Shown here one piece after another: positions 18,464 to 29,153 of a stretch of DNA of 64,000 bases. A program made the translations under genes and the position numbers. Below the pieces are notes generated by a model that was not told where the DNA came from, ran no database searches, and saw nothing but the letters and a program-made list of their open reading frames with translations. The DNA comes from an uncultured Christensenellaceae bacterium (GTDB lineage Bacteria > Bacillota > Clostridia > Christensenellales > Pumilibacteraceae). Each line of letters begins with the position of its first letter. Within the stretch, counting starts at the first letter, position 1. The DNA is taken from contig CAJULK010000002.1 in NCBI GenBank assembly GCA_910587455.1, positions 62,001 to 126,000 of the forward strand. The letters are read 5' to 3'.

Positions 18464-18660
18464 GTGTTTGCTCGATTATTTTTGCCTTGCGCGAAAAGTT
18501 AGCGGATGCGAACTTCATTACAAAACAAACCGCAACAAAATACCGCCGGACAATATCGAACAGCAAGGCCGATAAGAATATGCAAGCCTCTTCACTACTG
18601 TAACCGACGGTTCTTCAGGCAGACAAATACATCTTATCGCAGCATGCAAAAAACGAAAAC
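18464..18660. other. Non-coding gap with nothing recognised
   Basis: Between the hydrogenase promoter and the terminator of the ABC ATPase gene I see no convincing reading frame, riboswitch or repeat. The stretch has short AT-rich runs only. Confidence 0.5.
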
Positions 18661-18703
18661 AAAACGGCTGTAATTAGCGGTAAGCATAACGACAGCCGTT
18701 TTT
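18661..18703. terminator. Rho-independent terminator after the orphan ABC ATPase gene
   Basis: ACGGCTGT (18664-18671) pairs with ACAGCCGT (18692-18699) across a loop of about 20 bases. T-runs flank the stem on both strands, so it serves the minus-strand gene and could also act on the plus strand. Confidence 0.75.
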
Positions 18704-18724
18704 GTATTTTATTGCTTAATTATA

Positions 18725-20986
18725 TTATTTCTTTTTGGCTACGGGTTTTTTGACAGGCGGTTTTTTGGGCTTTTCCGCTTTGGGTTTGGCTGCCGCTTTA
18801 GGCTCGTCGGCAGCAGCTGCCTGCTCCGCTTTGGGTGCGGCTTTCGGTTTTTTGGCGGCGTTTTCGAGCTCGCGCTCTTTTGCGCGTGCCGCGTCGATCT
18901 CTTTGCGGCGCGCCTCGCCCTCGTCCTGAGCGTTCGCGATAGCCCGGTCCATGGTCACATAATCGCCCACGCGCACTGCGTGCGGATTGATAGCAAACTT
19001 GATCTTGTCGCCGGTATTGTAACCAGAGAAGTTGCGGATGATCGCCGTAACTTCGCCGTTGAATCCGGGCACGTCTACCGTTATAATAGCGTCTCTGCGG
19101 TACTCGTCGAGCCGCGTAATGTTGCCCGAAACAACCATTTTGGGCGTTTTTGCGATAACCTCTTTATCGATCGAGAAGCCGTGACGGTCGATATTGATAG
19201 CCGTATCGGTTTCGGACGTCTTGAGATCGTCGAACAGCTCTTTTTTCTGTTTTGCGCCGGAAGCGTCGGGTTCCATAACGAAGTTTTCGTAAGCAAACTT
19301 GTTCTTTCTGCCGTCCGCAGCCGCGACGCGGTAGTTATAAACTCCCTGATTGTTGACAGCAGTACCGGTAGCGCCGTTGTCACTTACGGGCGCGTCGGCA
19401 ACGAGGCGCTCGCCATCTTCGTTAAACAACTGAATCGTGTTCGGATCGATATAGTACGTTACGGGCTTACCCGCCGAGAAATTAGCGTCTAACGGACGCG
19501 CCGCAATCATATAATTGCGCATGCCCGATACGGTCGCGTATACGGCTCTGAACCGAGGATAATCGTCGAAGAATTCCGCAACGCCTTCGATCTTGATATA
19601 ATCGTCCTTGTTCGGAACTTCCGCGGCGACGGCTTCTGCGCTCTCTGCGGCTTCCTCGCCCGCGACGGGCTCGGGAACGATAAAGTCCTCTTCCGCCTTG
19701 AACGTTTTGGGCGCCAATCCGAGCGTTACGGCATTATTGATGACCGATTTGTCGGTAATACGCTCTATAAGAGACTTCGGCAGAGGAATATGGGTATCGC
19801 CGAAAATGACTTCCAATCCGCCGTCTACGGCAACACACTGAGCCGGTATAAGGTTGTAATCGGGTACGCCCATCAAAGTGAGTTCGGTCGTCGGGTCGAA
19901 CAAGTGCGCATGTTCGGTGGCGAGATACATCTTGACTCTGTCGCCCTGGCTGAACACGTAACGCGAATTGACGCGCGCGATCGTGTAGTCGTCCTTGCCC
20001 TCTATGTTGAGATAAAGGATCGTTTCGTTACCGAGGTTTTCTATTACGTCAACGGTAGCTTCGATTACGGATTCGGGATGAGCTTCGATAAGCGCCTGCT
20101 CGTAACGGACGTCTTCGGGACGTATGCCGAGAAGGACTTCCGAACCGAAAATGCTGTTGTCGATAATGCGTTTCGCACGCGCCTGAGGAATGAGCACTTT
20201 GTTGGTCTCGCCTATAAGCGCATATACTTTTCCGTTCTCTTCGACTATTTTTGCTTTGAAGATATTCATTTGCGGCGAGCCGAGGAAGCACGCGACAAAG
20301 AGGTTGGCGGGGTTGTCGTAAAGAGTCGTGGGGGTATCGACCTGCTGAACGATACCGTCTTTCATAACGACTATACGAGTACCCATCGTCATAGCTTCGG
20401 TTTGATCGTGCGTGACGTAAATAAACGTCGTTGCAAGACGGTGGTGGATCTTTGTGATCTCCGTACGCATCTGAACGCGCAGTTTCGCGTCGAGGTTGCT
20501 GAGCGGCTCGTCGAGAAGGAATACCTTAGGCTCGCGGACTATTGCGCGGCCGAGCGCGACACGCTGACGCTGACCGCCCGAAAGAGCTTTCGGACGACGG
20601 CTCAAAAGGTGCTGTATGCCGAGAATGCTCGCCGCTTCCTGCACCTTTTCGTCAATGACTTTGGACGGCACGTGACGGAGTCTCAATCCGAACGCCATGT
20701 TATCGTAAACAGTCATGTGCGGATACAGCGCATAGTTTTGGAAAACCATCGCGATGTCGCGGTCTTTGGGCTCGACGTCGTTAACGAGTTTATCGTCGAT
20801 ATAAAGCTCGCCCGAAGAAATGTCTTCCAATCCCGCTATCATGCGGAGCGTGGTGGATTTGCCGCAACCGGACGGACCGACAAAAACTATAAATTCTTTA
20901 TCGTCGATTTCCAGATTGAAATCGCTGACGGCACGAACGCCGCCCGCGTACACTTTGAAAATGTGTCTTAAAGACAAACTTGCCAT
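18725..20986 (-). CDS. Sugar ABC transporter ATPase (MalK/UgpC/MsmX type) with a very long C-terminal extension
   Basis: Residues 1 to about 240 form a standard ABC ATPase: Walker A GPSGCGKST (38-46), Q-loop VFQNYALYPH, signature LSGGQRQRVALGR (about 136), Walker B VFLLDEPLSNLDAK and the switch His in THDQTEA. A MalK-like OB/TOBE region follows to about residue 370. The protein then continues to 753 residues, about twice the family's usual length, with a second TOBE-like beta-rich region and a Lys/Ala/Pro-rich tail. No permease or binding protein is nearby, so it is probably a shared ATPase that serves several sugar importers, as MsmX does in Bacillus. The ATG at 20986 has AAGGAG 6 bases upstream. 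Confidence 0.92.
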   Translation of the reverse strand: MASLSLRHIFKVYAGGVRAVSDFNLEIDDKEFIVFVGPSGCGKSTTLRMIAGLEDISSGELYIDDKLVNDVEPKDRDIAMVFQNYALYPHMTVYDNMAFGLRLRHVPSKVIDEKVQEAASILGIQHLLSRRPKALSGGQRQRVALGRAIVREPKVFLLDEPLSNLDAKLRVQMRTEITKIHHRLATTFIYVTHDQTEAMTMGTRIVVMKDGIVQQVDTPTTLYDNPANLFVACFLGSPQMNIFKAKIVEENGKVYALIGETNKVLIPQARAKRIIDNSIFGSEVLLGIRPEDVRYEQALIEAHPESVIEATVDVIENLGNETILYLNIEGKDDYTIARVNSRYVFSQGDRVKMYLATEHAHLFDPTTELTLMGVPDYNLIPAQCVAVDGGLEVIFGDTHIPLPKSLIERITDKSVINNAVTLGLAPKTFKAEEDFIVPEPVAGEEAAESAEAVAAEVPNKDDYIKIEGVAEFFDDYPRFRAVYATVSGMRNYMIAARPLDANFSAGKPVTYYIDPNTIQLFNEDGERLVADAPVSDNGATGTAVNNQGVYNYRVAAADGRKNKFAYENFVMEPDASGAKQKKELFDDLKTSETDTAINIDRHGFSIDKEVIAKTPKMVVSGNITRLDEYRRDAIITVDVPGFNGEVTAIIRNFSGYNTGDKIKFAINPHAVRVGDYVTMDRAIANAQDEGEARRKEIDAARAKERELENAAKKPKAAPKAEQAAAADEPKAAAKPKAEKPKKPPVKKPVAKKK

Positions 20987-21016
20987 GATTTTCTCCTTAT
21001 GAATATTGTTTTTATT

Positions 21017-21046
21017 ATTATACTACACCGAGCGCGCGTTAATCAA
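21017..21046 (-). promoter_or_regulatory. Promoter of the orphan ABC ATPase gene
   Basis: TATAAT (21017-21022, minus strand) is preceded after 18 bp by a weak TTGATT (21041-21046). The start would be about 25 bases before the ATG and the ribosome site AAGGAG. Confidence 0.6.
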
Positions 21047-21120
21047 TATAAATTTGCATAAATTTAACGCCGTCGTTTTGTACATTTTGACTACCCTGCG
21101 CGCCGCCGTTTTATCTGCGC

Positions 21121-21150
21121 ACAAAAAGGCGCAGGCTTTCGCTCTGCGCC
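21121..21150 (-). terminator. Rho-independent terminator after bioY
   Basis: GGCGCAG and CTGCGCC (21128-21134 and 21144-21150) form a 7-bp stem. On the minus strand it is followed by TTTTTG. Confidence 0.8.
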
Positions 21151-21173
21151 GTCCGCTCTGCACGGTCGTTCTA

Positions 21174-21752
21174 TTAAGATACCGGATCTTTTACGGCTTT
21201 GGTCGATGGTCTGCGCCTGACCGCACGCCTAAGCGACGGATACACCGAAGCCGTAAGTCCGCACAGCACGGCGTCTTTTACTGCAAGCACGAGTATGGCG
21301 GGCACTCCGGCAACAGCCGCGGCAAACGTCTTTCCCAAATACAAATATACAATGAGCACCTGATATGTTATACCGATAATGTAGATGGGAACCATTCCGC
21401 AGAGCGCCGACAAAAACACTTTGCCGCGAGTCATTCGCTTGATACGCGAGCACAAAACGCCCGAAACGAGCGCACCTATCGGGAAACCTATCAAATATCC
21501 GAACGACGGCTTAAACACATATCCTACACCGCCGCCCTGCGTGAACACCGGCAAACCGAAAAGTCCCATCACGAGATACACGAGCACCGCCGCCGCGCCG
21601 TCACGCCCGCCGAGGACAAGCCCCGCCATGATAACGAACAGCGTCTGAAACGACAGCGGCGTCGGCGAATACGGGACCGGTACCGTTATAAACCCGCCTA
21701 CGATTATTAGCGCGGTAAATATGGCAATGTAGACCAAACGCTTCGTGTTCAT
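21174..21752 (-). CDS. bioY: BioY-type biotin ECF-transporter substrate-binding subunit
   Basis: BioY proteins are the membrane S-components that bind biotin and work with the shared EcfA/EcfT module. The 192-residue product has about six hydrophobic helices and the BioY signatures: TVPVPYSPTPLSFQTL near residue 23, LVLGGRDGA near 45, VYLVMGLFGLPVF near 59 and the GYLIGFPIGA segment near 86. The C-terminal tail is basic. ecfA and ecfT are not in the window. The gene starts 3 bases after the stop of the TSCPD gene, so its ribosome site lies inside that gene, and the three genes from DUF4364 onward are probably one transcript that ends at 21121-21150. Confidence 0.93.
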   Translation of the reverse strand: MNTKRLVYIAIFTALIIVGGFITVPVPYSPTPLSFQTLFVIMAGLVLGGRDGAAAVLVYLVMGLFGLPVFTQGGGVGYVFKPSFGYLIGFPIGALVSGVLCSRIKRMTRGKVFLSALCGMVPIYIIGITYQVLIVYLYLGKTFAAAVAGVPAILVLAVKDAVLCGLTASVYPSLRRAVRRRPSTKAVKDPVS

Positions 21753-21755
21753 AAA

Positions 21756-22007
21756 CTACTTCCCGTTCTTAGTCTTATATTCTTTGAGCGCGCGAGCGAG
21801 CTGATCGGGACACGAAGTGCCGTTACGGCACTGTATACCGTCGAGCAATCCTATCACCTCGTCTATATCCCGACCGAGCGCGAGTTTTGCCACACCCTGC
21901 GTATTGCCGTTGCAGCCTTTGATGAATCTGAGCGAGACGATCTTGTTGTCTCTGACGTCGAAAATGATTTCACGCGAGCACGTACCGCTCGTCTTATAAG
22001 TTTCCAT
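21756..22007 (-). CDS. TSCPD-domain protein (TIGR03905 family)
   Basis: The 83-residue protein matches the small clostridial TSCPD family: an N-terminal TCSREI segment, the FIKGCNGNTQGVAKL core and a C-terminal TSCPDQLA motif that gives the family its name. Its cysteines suggest a metal or cluster role, but the function is unknown. The related TSCPD domain is found at the end of some ribonucleotide reductases. I chose ATG 22007 because GGAGAAG lies upstream and the protein then has the family's length; an in-frame ATG at 22025 is less likely. It is preceded after 41 bases by DUF4364 and followed after 3 bases by bioY. Confidence 0.85.
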   Translation of the reverse strand: METYKTSGTCSREIIFDVRDNKIVSLRFIKGCNGNTQGVAKLALGRDIDEVIGLLDGIQCRNGTSCPDQLARALKEYKTKNGK

Positions 22008-22048
22008 AAACTTCTCCGTTTGCATTTGGTGGATATACGGATGCGCGA

Positions 22049-22579
22049 TCAATCTTCTTCGGTAAGTTGGTCGTGAAGATTCATATACACGCTCGCCGCT
22101 TTCTTTTCCCAATTTTCGTGAATGAACTTCGCCATGCGGTTATTCGCAACGACGAGCTTCAATTCGAGAAGCGTCGCGGACGGTTCTACGACGCGCAGCC
22201 ATACCGTATAAGTTCCGTCTCTGTTCTTATAATATGTATGCTTGTATTCCTGCTGACGCTTGTACGACATACGATTCGTTTTTACGTAATCGCTTATTTC
22301 CTGCCTAAGCGATTCGGGTATTCGCGAATAAAAGTTGGCAAGACAGCCCCTGCCGTCCGGGGTAAGCGAGTATATCTTTTCCCTGCCGCGCGATTCGAGA
22401 TGTAAAAACTTCTGCTTGACAAGTCGCTGTATCGCGTCCATGCAATACAACGGCATCATCCAACCGTTTTGCGTGTAACAAATACTGATTACAGTCTTCT
22501 CGTCGAGCGCTATATTCATCTTGTCGAACACAAACAATACGATAAGTTTATTGATAAGTTCTTCGTCGGCAGGCTCCAA
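22049..22579 (-). CDS. DUF4364-family regulator-like protein
   Basis: The 176-residue protein resembles the DUF4364 family found in clostridia. An N-terminal winged-helix region (about residues 5-80, with the INKLIVLFVFDKMN start and a CYTQNGWMMPLYCM helix pair) is followed by a mixed alpha/beta C-terminal half with a HENWEKKAASVYMNL end. The likely start is a TTG at 22579, with AGGAG 8 bases upstream. The residues encoded further upstream do not look like coding sequence. A promoter is visible at 22620-22648. The function is not established; it may regulate the genes it precedes. Confidence 0.75.
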   Translation of the reverse strand: MEPADEELINKLIVLFVFDKMNIALDEKTVISICYTQNGWMMPLYCMDAIQRLVKQKFLHLESRGREKIYSLTPDGRGCLANFYSRIPESLRQEISDYVKTNRMSYKRQQEYKHTYYKNRDGTYTVWLRVVEPSATLLELKLVVANNRMAKFIHENWEKKAASVYMNLHDQLTEED

Positions 22580-22619
22580 AAACCCATCTCCTCGCAATTT
22601 TTTTCGGACACCGATTGTG

Positions 22620-22648
22620 AGTATAACACAATCGAACACAAAAGTAAA
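22620..22648 (-). promoter_or_regulatory. Promoter of the DUF4364-TSCPD-bioY transcript
   Basis: TTTACT (22643-22648) and TATACT (22620-22625) on the minus strand are separated by 17 bp. This makes transcription independent of valS possible. Confidence 0.55.
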
Positions 22649-22739
22649 TACATTTCGAAATATTTTATGCCTATGTCGGCTCACGGCGGCGCGAGCGTCG
22701 CTTAAAGTCCTATTCCGAATATACGGTCGAGACCGCACT

Positions 22740-25298
<2,559 letters not shown>

Positions 25299-25450
25299 AA
25301 CGCGCTCCAATAAAAATGCGTAGCGGGCATACGCGACGACTCACCGCCGTACGCGCCGATCCGTTATGCGGAATACCCCACTGTATATAATTCATTGTAA
25401 CACAGAGTTATTCAAAATGCAAGCGGGAAACAGCCTTTTCGGATCATTAT

Positions 25451-25488
25451 ATCACAAAAACAAAAGCGGACACCGACCGCGTCCGCTT
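25451..25488 (-). terminator. Rho-independent terminator after the four-helix membrane protein gene
   Basis: AAGCGGAC (25464-25471) pairs with GTCCGCTT (25481-25488). On the minus strand the stem is followed by TTTGTTTTTG. The rest of 25299-25450, between this and valS, holds no recognised gene. Confidence 0.8.
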
Positions 25489-25511
25489 TCGCTTATGGGG
25501 ATGGAAAATCG

Positions 25512-26084
25512 TCAATTCAATGCCTTGGCTAGTTGTGCGCCGCCCGCTATCGCACCGACAAGCCCGCCTACGAAACCGAGCCACACGCCCGTTGCAGCCG
25601 ACCAGTTCGACTCCGCGCCGAAATTGGAAATAAAATCTTTGATCGCGTCGCCGCTTTCACCGCCGAGATCGTTGAAGTTGCCTGCAAGCACAAGCCCTGC
25701 CACGAGAATAAGAACAGCGCCTACGAGCGTTATAAAAGCGCCGAGCGCGCGGAATATTTTGAAATTCTTCTTCAAGAACACACGCAGTATGCAATCGACG
25801 ATAAGCGCGACGCAACCGACCATAGCAATAATGAATGAAATCAACAGGAACGTATTCGAAATGTCAAGTTTATTGAAGCTGTCCCAATGCTCGCCAAACA
25901 GATTGTAACTAACAACTTTTTCGGTTTCGCCGCCGCCCAAAATGTTTTTGACCGTTGTCGTAACCTTTAATACGTCCACGCACATACCGACTATGACGAG
26001 TACCAATGCCGCCACTATCAATACAAGAAACACAAAACCCAATATTTTGTTCGTGCTCTTGCTCTTTTTTGCACTTTTTCCCAT
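25512..26084 (-). CDS. Hypothetical membrane protein with about four helices
   Basis: The 190-residue protein starts with a lysine-rich cytoplasmic stretch (residues 1-13). Hydrophobic helices follow at about 14-36 and then in the middle and C-terminal thirds, separated by an extracellular loop (about 45-75) that contains a Glu/Thr-rich stretch. The C-terminal helix is small-residue-rich (GGLVGAIAGGAQ). I do not recognise the family. The start at 26084 has GGAGG 6 bases upstream. The gene has its own promoter at 26112-26141 and a terminator at 25451-25488, so it is a single-gene unit. Confidence 0.7.
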   Translation of the reverse strand: MGKSAKKSKSTNKILGFVFLVLIVAALVLVIVGMCVDVLKVTTTVKNILGGGETEKVVSYNLFGEHWDSFNKLDISNTFLLISFIIAMVGCVALIVDCILRVFLKKNFKIFRALGAFITLVGAVLILVAGLVLAGNFNDLGGESGDAIKDFISNFGAESNWSAATGVWLGFVGGLVGAIAGGAQLAKALN

Positions 26085-26111
26085 TTTTACCTCCATAAAT
26101 TCCTTAATAAC

Positions 26112-26141
26112 AGTATATATCAACAGGCTGTGTATTGTCAA
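26112..26141 (-). promoter_or_regulatory. Promoter of the four-helix membrane protein gene
   Basis: On the minus strand TTGACA (26136-26141) and TATACT (26112-26117) are separated by 18 bp. The predicted start is just upstream of the GGAGG ribosome site. Confidence 0.7.
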
Positions 26142-26265
26142 TAGCAAATTTATACAAATAATTGGGCAAATCGCACAATATGCACAAAAACAGTATTTAC
26201 ATGCCGCGCTCACACATATCCGATACGGCGCATAAACCGGAATATATTATTGTTCGGAGGAAAAC

Positions 26266-27270
26266 ATGAAAATCAAACTCACGGCACTTATTACCGCGCT
26301 TACTCTGCTGTTCTGCCCGCTCGTCACGGCATGTTCCGACGACGGCAAAACGACCGTAAAGCTATGCGAGGTAACGCACTCTATCTTCTACGCCCCGCTT
26401 TACATCGCGGTCAACAACGGCTATTTCGACGAAGAAAACATCAAGATCGAACTGTCAAACGGCGGCGGCGCCGACAAGGTGATGACGTCCGTCATTTCGG
26501 GCTCTTCCGACATCGGACTCATGGGCCCCGAAGCCGCGATATACTGTCATTTGGAGGGGAGCAAAAACTACCCCGTCATTTTCGGTCAGCTTACGAAACG
26601 CGACGGTTCGTTCCTCGTGGGACGCAATGCCGAACCGAATTTCGATTGGTCGAGCCTTGCGGGCAAGCGCATACTCGCAGGCAGAGCGGGCGGCGTGCCC
26701 GCAATGACTTTGCAATGGGTACTCAACAATAACGGCGTCGATACCGACACGCCGCTGTTTGACACGTCGGTCGCGTTCGACGCTATGGTCGGCACTTTCG
26801 ACACCGATAAAACGGTCGCCTACACCACTATGTTCGAACCCACCGCGTCCGAATACGTCGCGCTCGGGAAAGGCTATATAGTAGCGTCGGTCGGCGAAGC
26901 GTCCGGCGAAGTTCCCTATACCGCATTCGCCGCGCAAAAATCGTGGCTCGACAAGAACAACGACACAGCCAAAGCGTTTCTTCGCGCGGTGCTCCGCGGC
27001 TATAAATTCATGATAGACAATACGCCCGAAAAGGTAGCCGATTCCCTTTCCAAATCGTTTGTCGGCATAGAGAAAACGTCTATCGCCGCAGCCGTCAAGA
27101 GCTACGTCGAAATCGACGCTTGGGCGGAATCGCCCGTCATGAAAAAGACGGCGTTCGACAGACTTCAGGACATAATGGAAAACGCCGGCACTCTTCCCAC
27201 CCGCGCCGACTTTACAAAGGTCGTAGACAATACAATAGCCGAAGAGCTTGTCAAAGAGCTCGGTATGTAA
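26266..27270 (+). CDS. ABC transporter substrate-binding lipoprotein (nitrate/sulfonate/thiamine-precursor class)
   Basis: The 334-residue protein begins with a lipoprotein signal peptide ending in the lipobox LVTAC (Cys23), so it should be anchored to the outer face of the membrane. The mature part is a two-lobed binding fold of the NMT1/SsuA class, with the typical YAPLYIAVNNGYFDEENI segment near residue 42, GGGADKVMTSVISGSSDIGL near 66 and a central GKRILAGRAGG. The ligand cannot be assigned from sequence; aliphatic sulfonates, pyrimidine precursors or nitrile-like compounds are all possible for this class. The next three genes on the strand complete the transporter. Confidence 0.9.
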   Translation: MKIKLTALITALTLLFCPLVTACSDDGKTTVKLCEVTHSIFYAPLYIAVNNGYFDEENIKIELSNGGGADKVMTSVISGSSDIGLMGPEAAIYCHLEGSKNYPVIFGQLTKRDGSFLVGRNAEPNFDWSSLAGKRILAGRAGGVPAMTLQWVLNNNGVDTDTPLFDTSVAFDAMVGTFDTDKTVAYTTMFEPTASEYVALGKGYIVASVGEASGEVPYTAFAAQKSWLDKNNDTAKAFLRAVLRGYKFMIDNTPEKVADSLSKSFVGIEKTSIAAAVKSYVEIDAWAESPVMKKTAFDRLQDIMENAGTLPTRADFTKVVDNTIAEELVKELGM

Positions 27271-27286
27271 CGAGAGGAAAACGCAA

Positions 27287-28039
27287 ATGTCGCTACTCGC
27301 AATCGAACACGTGGATCTGATATACCAAACCGAAAAAAGCGAAACCGAAGCGGTGCGCGATCTGAATCTCGATGCCGAAGAGGGTGAATTCGTGGCGCTC
27401 GTAGGTCCGTCGGGGTGCGGCAAAACAACCGTACTTTCCATGATAGCGGGGCTTCTTCCGCCCACAAACGGGCGCGTCACGGTGGACGGCAACGAGGTTT
27501 CCGCCAAATCGGGCAACGTCGGGTATATGCTTCAGCGCGATAATCTTTTCGAGTGGCGGACTATCGAATCAAACGTGCTTCTCGGCTTGTCGGTGCAGAA
27601 AAAATTAAACGACGAGTCTAAAAAGTACGCGCTCGATATGCTCGGAAAGTACGGGCTCGGCGATTTCGCCGGCTCGTACCCCACCGAGCTTTCGGGCGGA
27701 ATGCGCCAGCGCGCCGCGCTTATACGCACGCTCGCGTTCAAACCGCGGCTGCTTCTTCTCGACGAACCGTTTTCCGCTATAGATTTTCAAACGCGCATGA
27801 CGGTGTGCGACGACGTACATTCGATCATAAAAAGCGAGAACAAAACCGCAATCCTCGTAACGCATGATATTTCGGAAGCCGTTTCGATGGCAGACAAAAT
27901 AGTTGTGCTGACAAAACGTCCGGCAACGGTCAAAACGGTGTTCCGCATTGACATCGACGCGCCCACGCCGCTTAAACGCCGCGAAAGCCCGAGGTTTTCG
28001 GAATGGTTCGATAAAGTATGGAAGGAGGTGTCCGCATGA
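27287..28039 (+). CDS. ABC transporter ATPase (SsuB/ThiZ/NrtD class)
   Basis: The 250-residue protein has Walker A GPSGCGKTT (about 43-51), the Q-loop (MLQRDNLFEW), signature LSGGMRQRAAL, Walker B LLLLDEPFSAID and a switch His in THDISEA. It drives import with the permease encoded at 28263. ATG 27287 has AGAGGA about 8 bases upstream; an in-frame start at 27248 would lie inside the preceding gene and adds residues unlike the family. The stop codon overlaps the ATG of the next small gene by 4 bases. Confidence 0.93.
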   Translation: MSLLAIEHVDLIYQTEKSETEAVRDLNLDAEEGEFVALVGPSGCGKTTVLSMIAGLLPPTNGRVTVDGNEVSAKSGNVGYMLQRDNLFEWRTIESNVLLGLSVQKKLNDESKKYALDMLGKYGLGDFAGSYPTELSGGMRQRAALIRTLAFKPRLLLLDEPFSAIDFQTRMTVCDDVHSIIKSENKTAILVTHDISEAVSMADKIVVLTKRPATVKTVFRIDIDAPTPLKRRESPRFSEWFDKVWKEVSA

Positions 28040-28197
28040 CAGCACAAAAAGTTACGGGAAAACAGGTTCTCGGCGACTGCGTAACGCTCGCCAAAGATTT
28101 GTGCGTATACGTAGTCGATCTCGGCAAACGCGCATACGAATACATCGGAAAAGTGCTCAAAAAAGACAAACCGACGGAACAATCGGAAAAACAATAG
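28036..28197 (+). CDS. Small 53-residue protein inside the ABC transporter operon
   Basis: An ATG at 28036 opens a 53-codon frame that ends with TAG at 28195-28197. It has a strong GGAGGTG ribosome site at 28024-28030 and overlaps the ATPase stop by 4 bases (ATGA), the same coupling used elsewhere in this genome. The product has two cysteines (15 and 23), a central amphipathic or weakly hydrophobic segment (about 12-42) and a charged Lys/Glu-rich tail. It resembles no family I know. A role as a small membrane-associated partner of the transporter is inferred from position only. It is too short for most gene callers. Confidence 0.7.
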   Translation: MTAQKVTGKQVLGDCVTLAKDLCVYVVDLGKRAYEYIGKVLKKDKPTEQSEKQ

Positions 28198-28262
28198 ATA
28201 CGCTTTATCTGTATTGTATTCCCTATCCGAAACTGATCCGATTAGTCGGAAGGAGTTAAACA

Positions 28263-29096
28263 ATGAAGATGAAAGGACAATTACCCTGTCGGATGCCGAC
28301 GGTCAAAACTCCGCGTCAAAAATACATCGCAAAACGTCGTAACGATAAAATAACGGTTATACTGTGGAGAATAGGCGTCCTCGTCGCGCTCATAGGCATT
28401 TGGGAGCTTGCGGCACAACTCGAATGGATAGACTCGTTTATTACGTCCTGTCCGTCGCGCATAGTAAAAACGCTGTCGGGCATGGAAGCGGCGGATCTTT
28501 TCAAGCATATAGGTTATACGCTGCTCGAATGTATAGTCGGATTTATAGTAGCCAGCCTCATAGGCATATCGATCGCCGTGCTCCTATGGAGATTCGCCAA
28601 ACTTCGGCGCATTGCCGAACCGTACATCGTAGTCCTTAACGCACTGCCCAAAATAGCGCTCGGTCCGATCATTATCATTTGGGTGGGCGCAGGCGCTCAG
28701 GCTATTATCGTGATGACCGTTCTTATATGCATAATAGTAACGGTAATAAGCGTGCTGAACGGTTTTATGGCAGTGGACGACGGAAAGATCTTCCTCATGC
28801 AATCTATGGGCGCGTCGCGGTTTCAGATACTGACAAAACTGATTCTGCCCGCAAACGTCCCGGCGCTTGTAAACATGCTCAAAATAAACGTCGGTCTCGC
28901 ATGGGTAGGCACTATCATGGGCGAATATCTCGTATCCACGGCGGGGCTCGGCTACCTTATAATATACGGCAGCCAGGTGTTCAAAATGGACCTCGTTATG
29001 GCGAGCACCGTCATTCTGTGTCTGCTCGCAACGGCGATGTATCTCGGCGTGGCAGGCATCGAACGTCTGACAAAAAAACGGTACCGCATCGACTGA
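28263..29096 (+). CDS. ABC transporter permease (SsuC/ThiX class)
   Basis: The 277-residue membrane protein has about six helices and the permease coupling loop (the EAA-like stretch around VLNALPKIALGP, about residue 124), which contacts the ATPase. A basic N-terminal stretch of about 30 residues precedes the first helix. The ribosome site GGAAGGAG lies just upstream of ATG 28263. It is the last gene of the operon, 65 bases after the small gene. A perfect 13-bp hairpin ends the transcript at 29105-29146. Confidence 0.92.
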   Translation: MKMKGQLPCRMPTVKTPRQKYIAKRRNDKITVILWRIGVLVALIGIWELAAQLEWIDSFITSCPSRIVKTLSGMEAADLFKHIGYTLLECIVGFIVASLIGISIAVLLWRFAKLRRIAEPYIVVLNALPKIALGPIIIIWVGAGAQAIIVMTVLICIIVTVISVLNGFMAVDDGKIFLMQSMGASRFQILTKLILPANVPALVNMLKINVGLAWVGTIMGEYLVSTAGLGYLIIYGSQVFKMDLVMASTVILCLLATAMYLGVAGIERLTKKRYRID

Positions 29097-29104
29097 CGCG
29101 ACCG

Positions 29105-29146
29105 CAAACCCGAACGGCACTATCGGTACCGTTCGGGTTTGTTTTT
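29105..29146. terminator. Terminator between the ABC permease and ykvI-like genes
   Basis: CAAACCCGAACGG (29105-29117) pairs perfectly with CCGTTCGGGTTTG (29129-29141), followed by TTTTTC. It ends the plus-strand ABC operon. The convergent ykvI-like gene stops 8 bases away at 29154, but the T-run on that side is weak. Confidence 0.85.
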
Positions 29147-29153
29147 CGGCAGT

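Noticed and set aside
18464..18660. Possible small RNA or gene between the hydrogenase operon and the ABC ATPase gene
   Set aside because: No reading frame with a ribosome site and no consistent secondary structure or promoter was found.
25299..25450. Possible T-box leader upstream of valS
   Set aside because: Many clostridial aminoacyl-tRNA synthetase genes have T-box leaders, but I could not find the conserved T-box core or a matching terminator between the predicted promoter region and the ATG.
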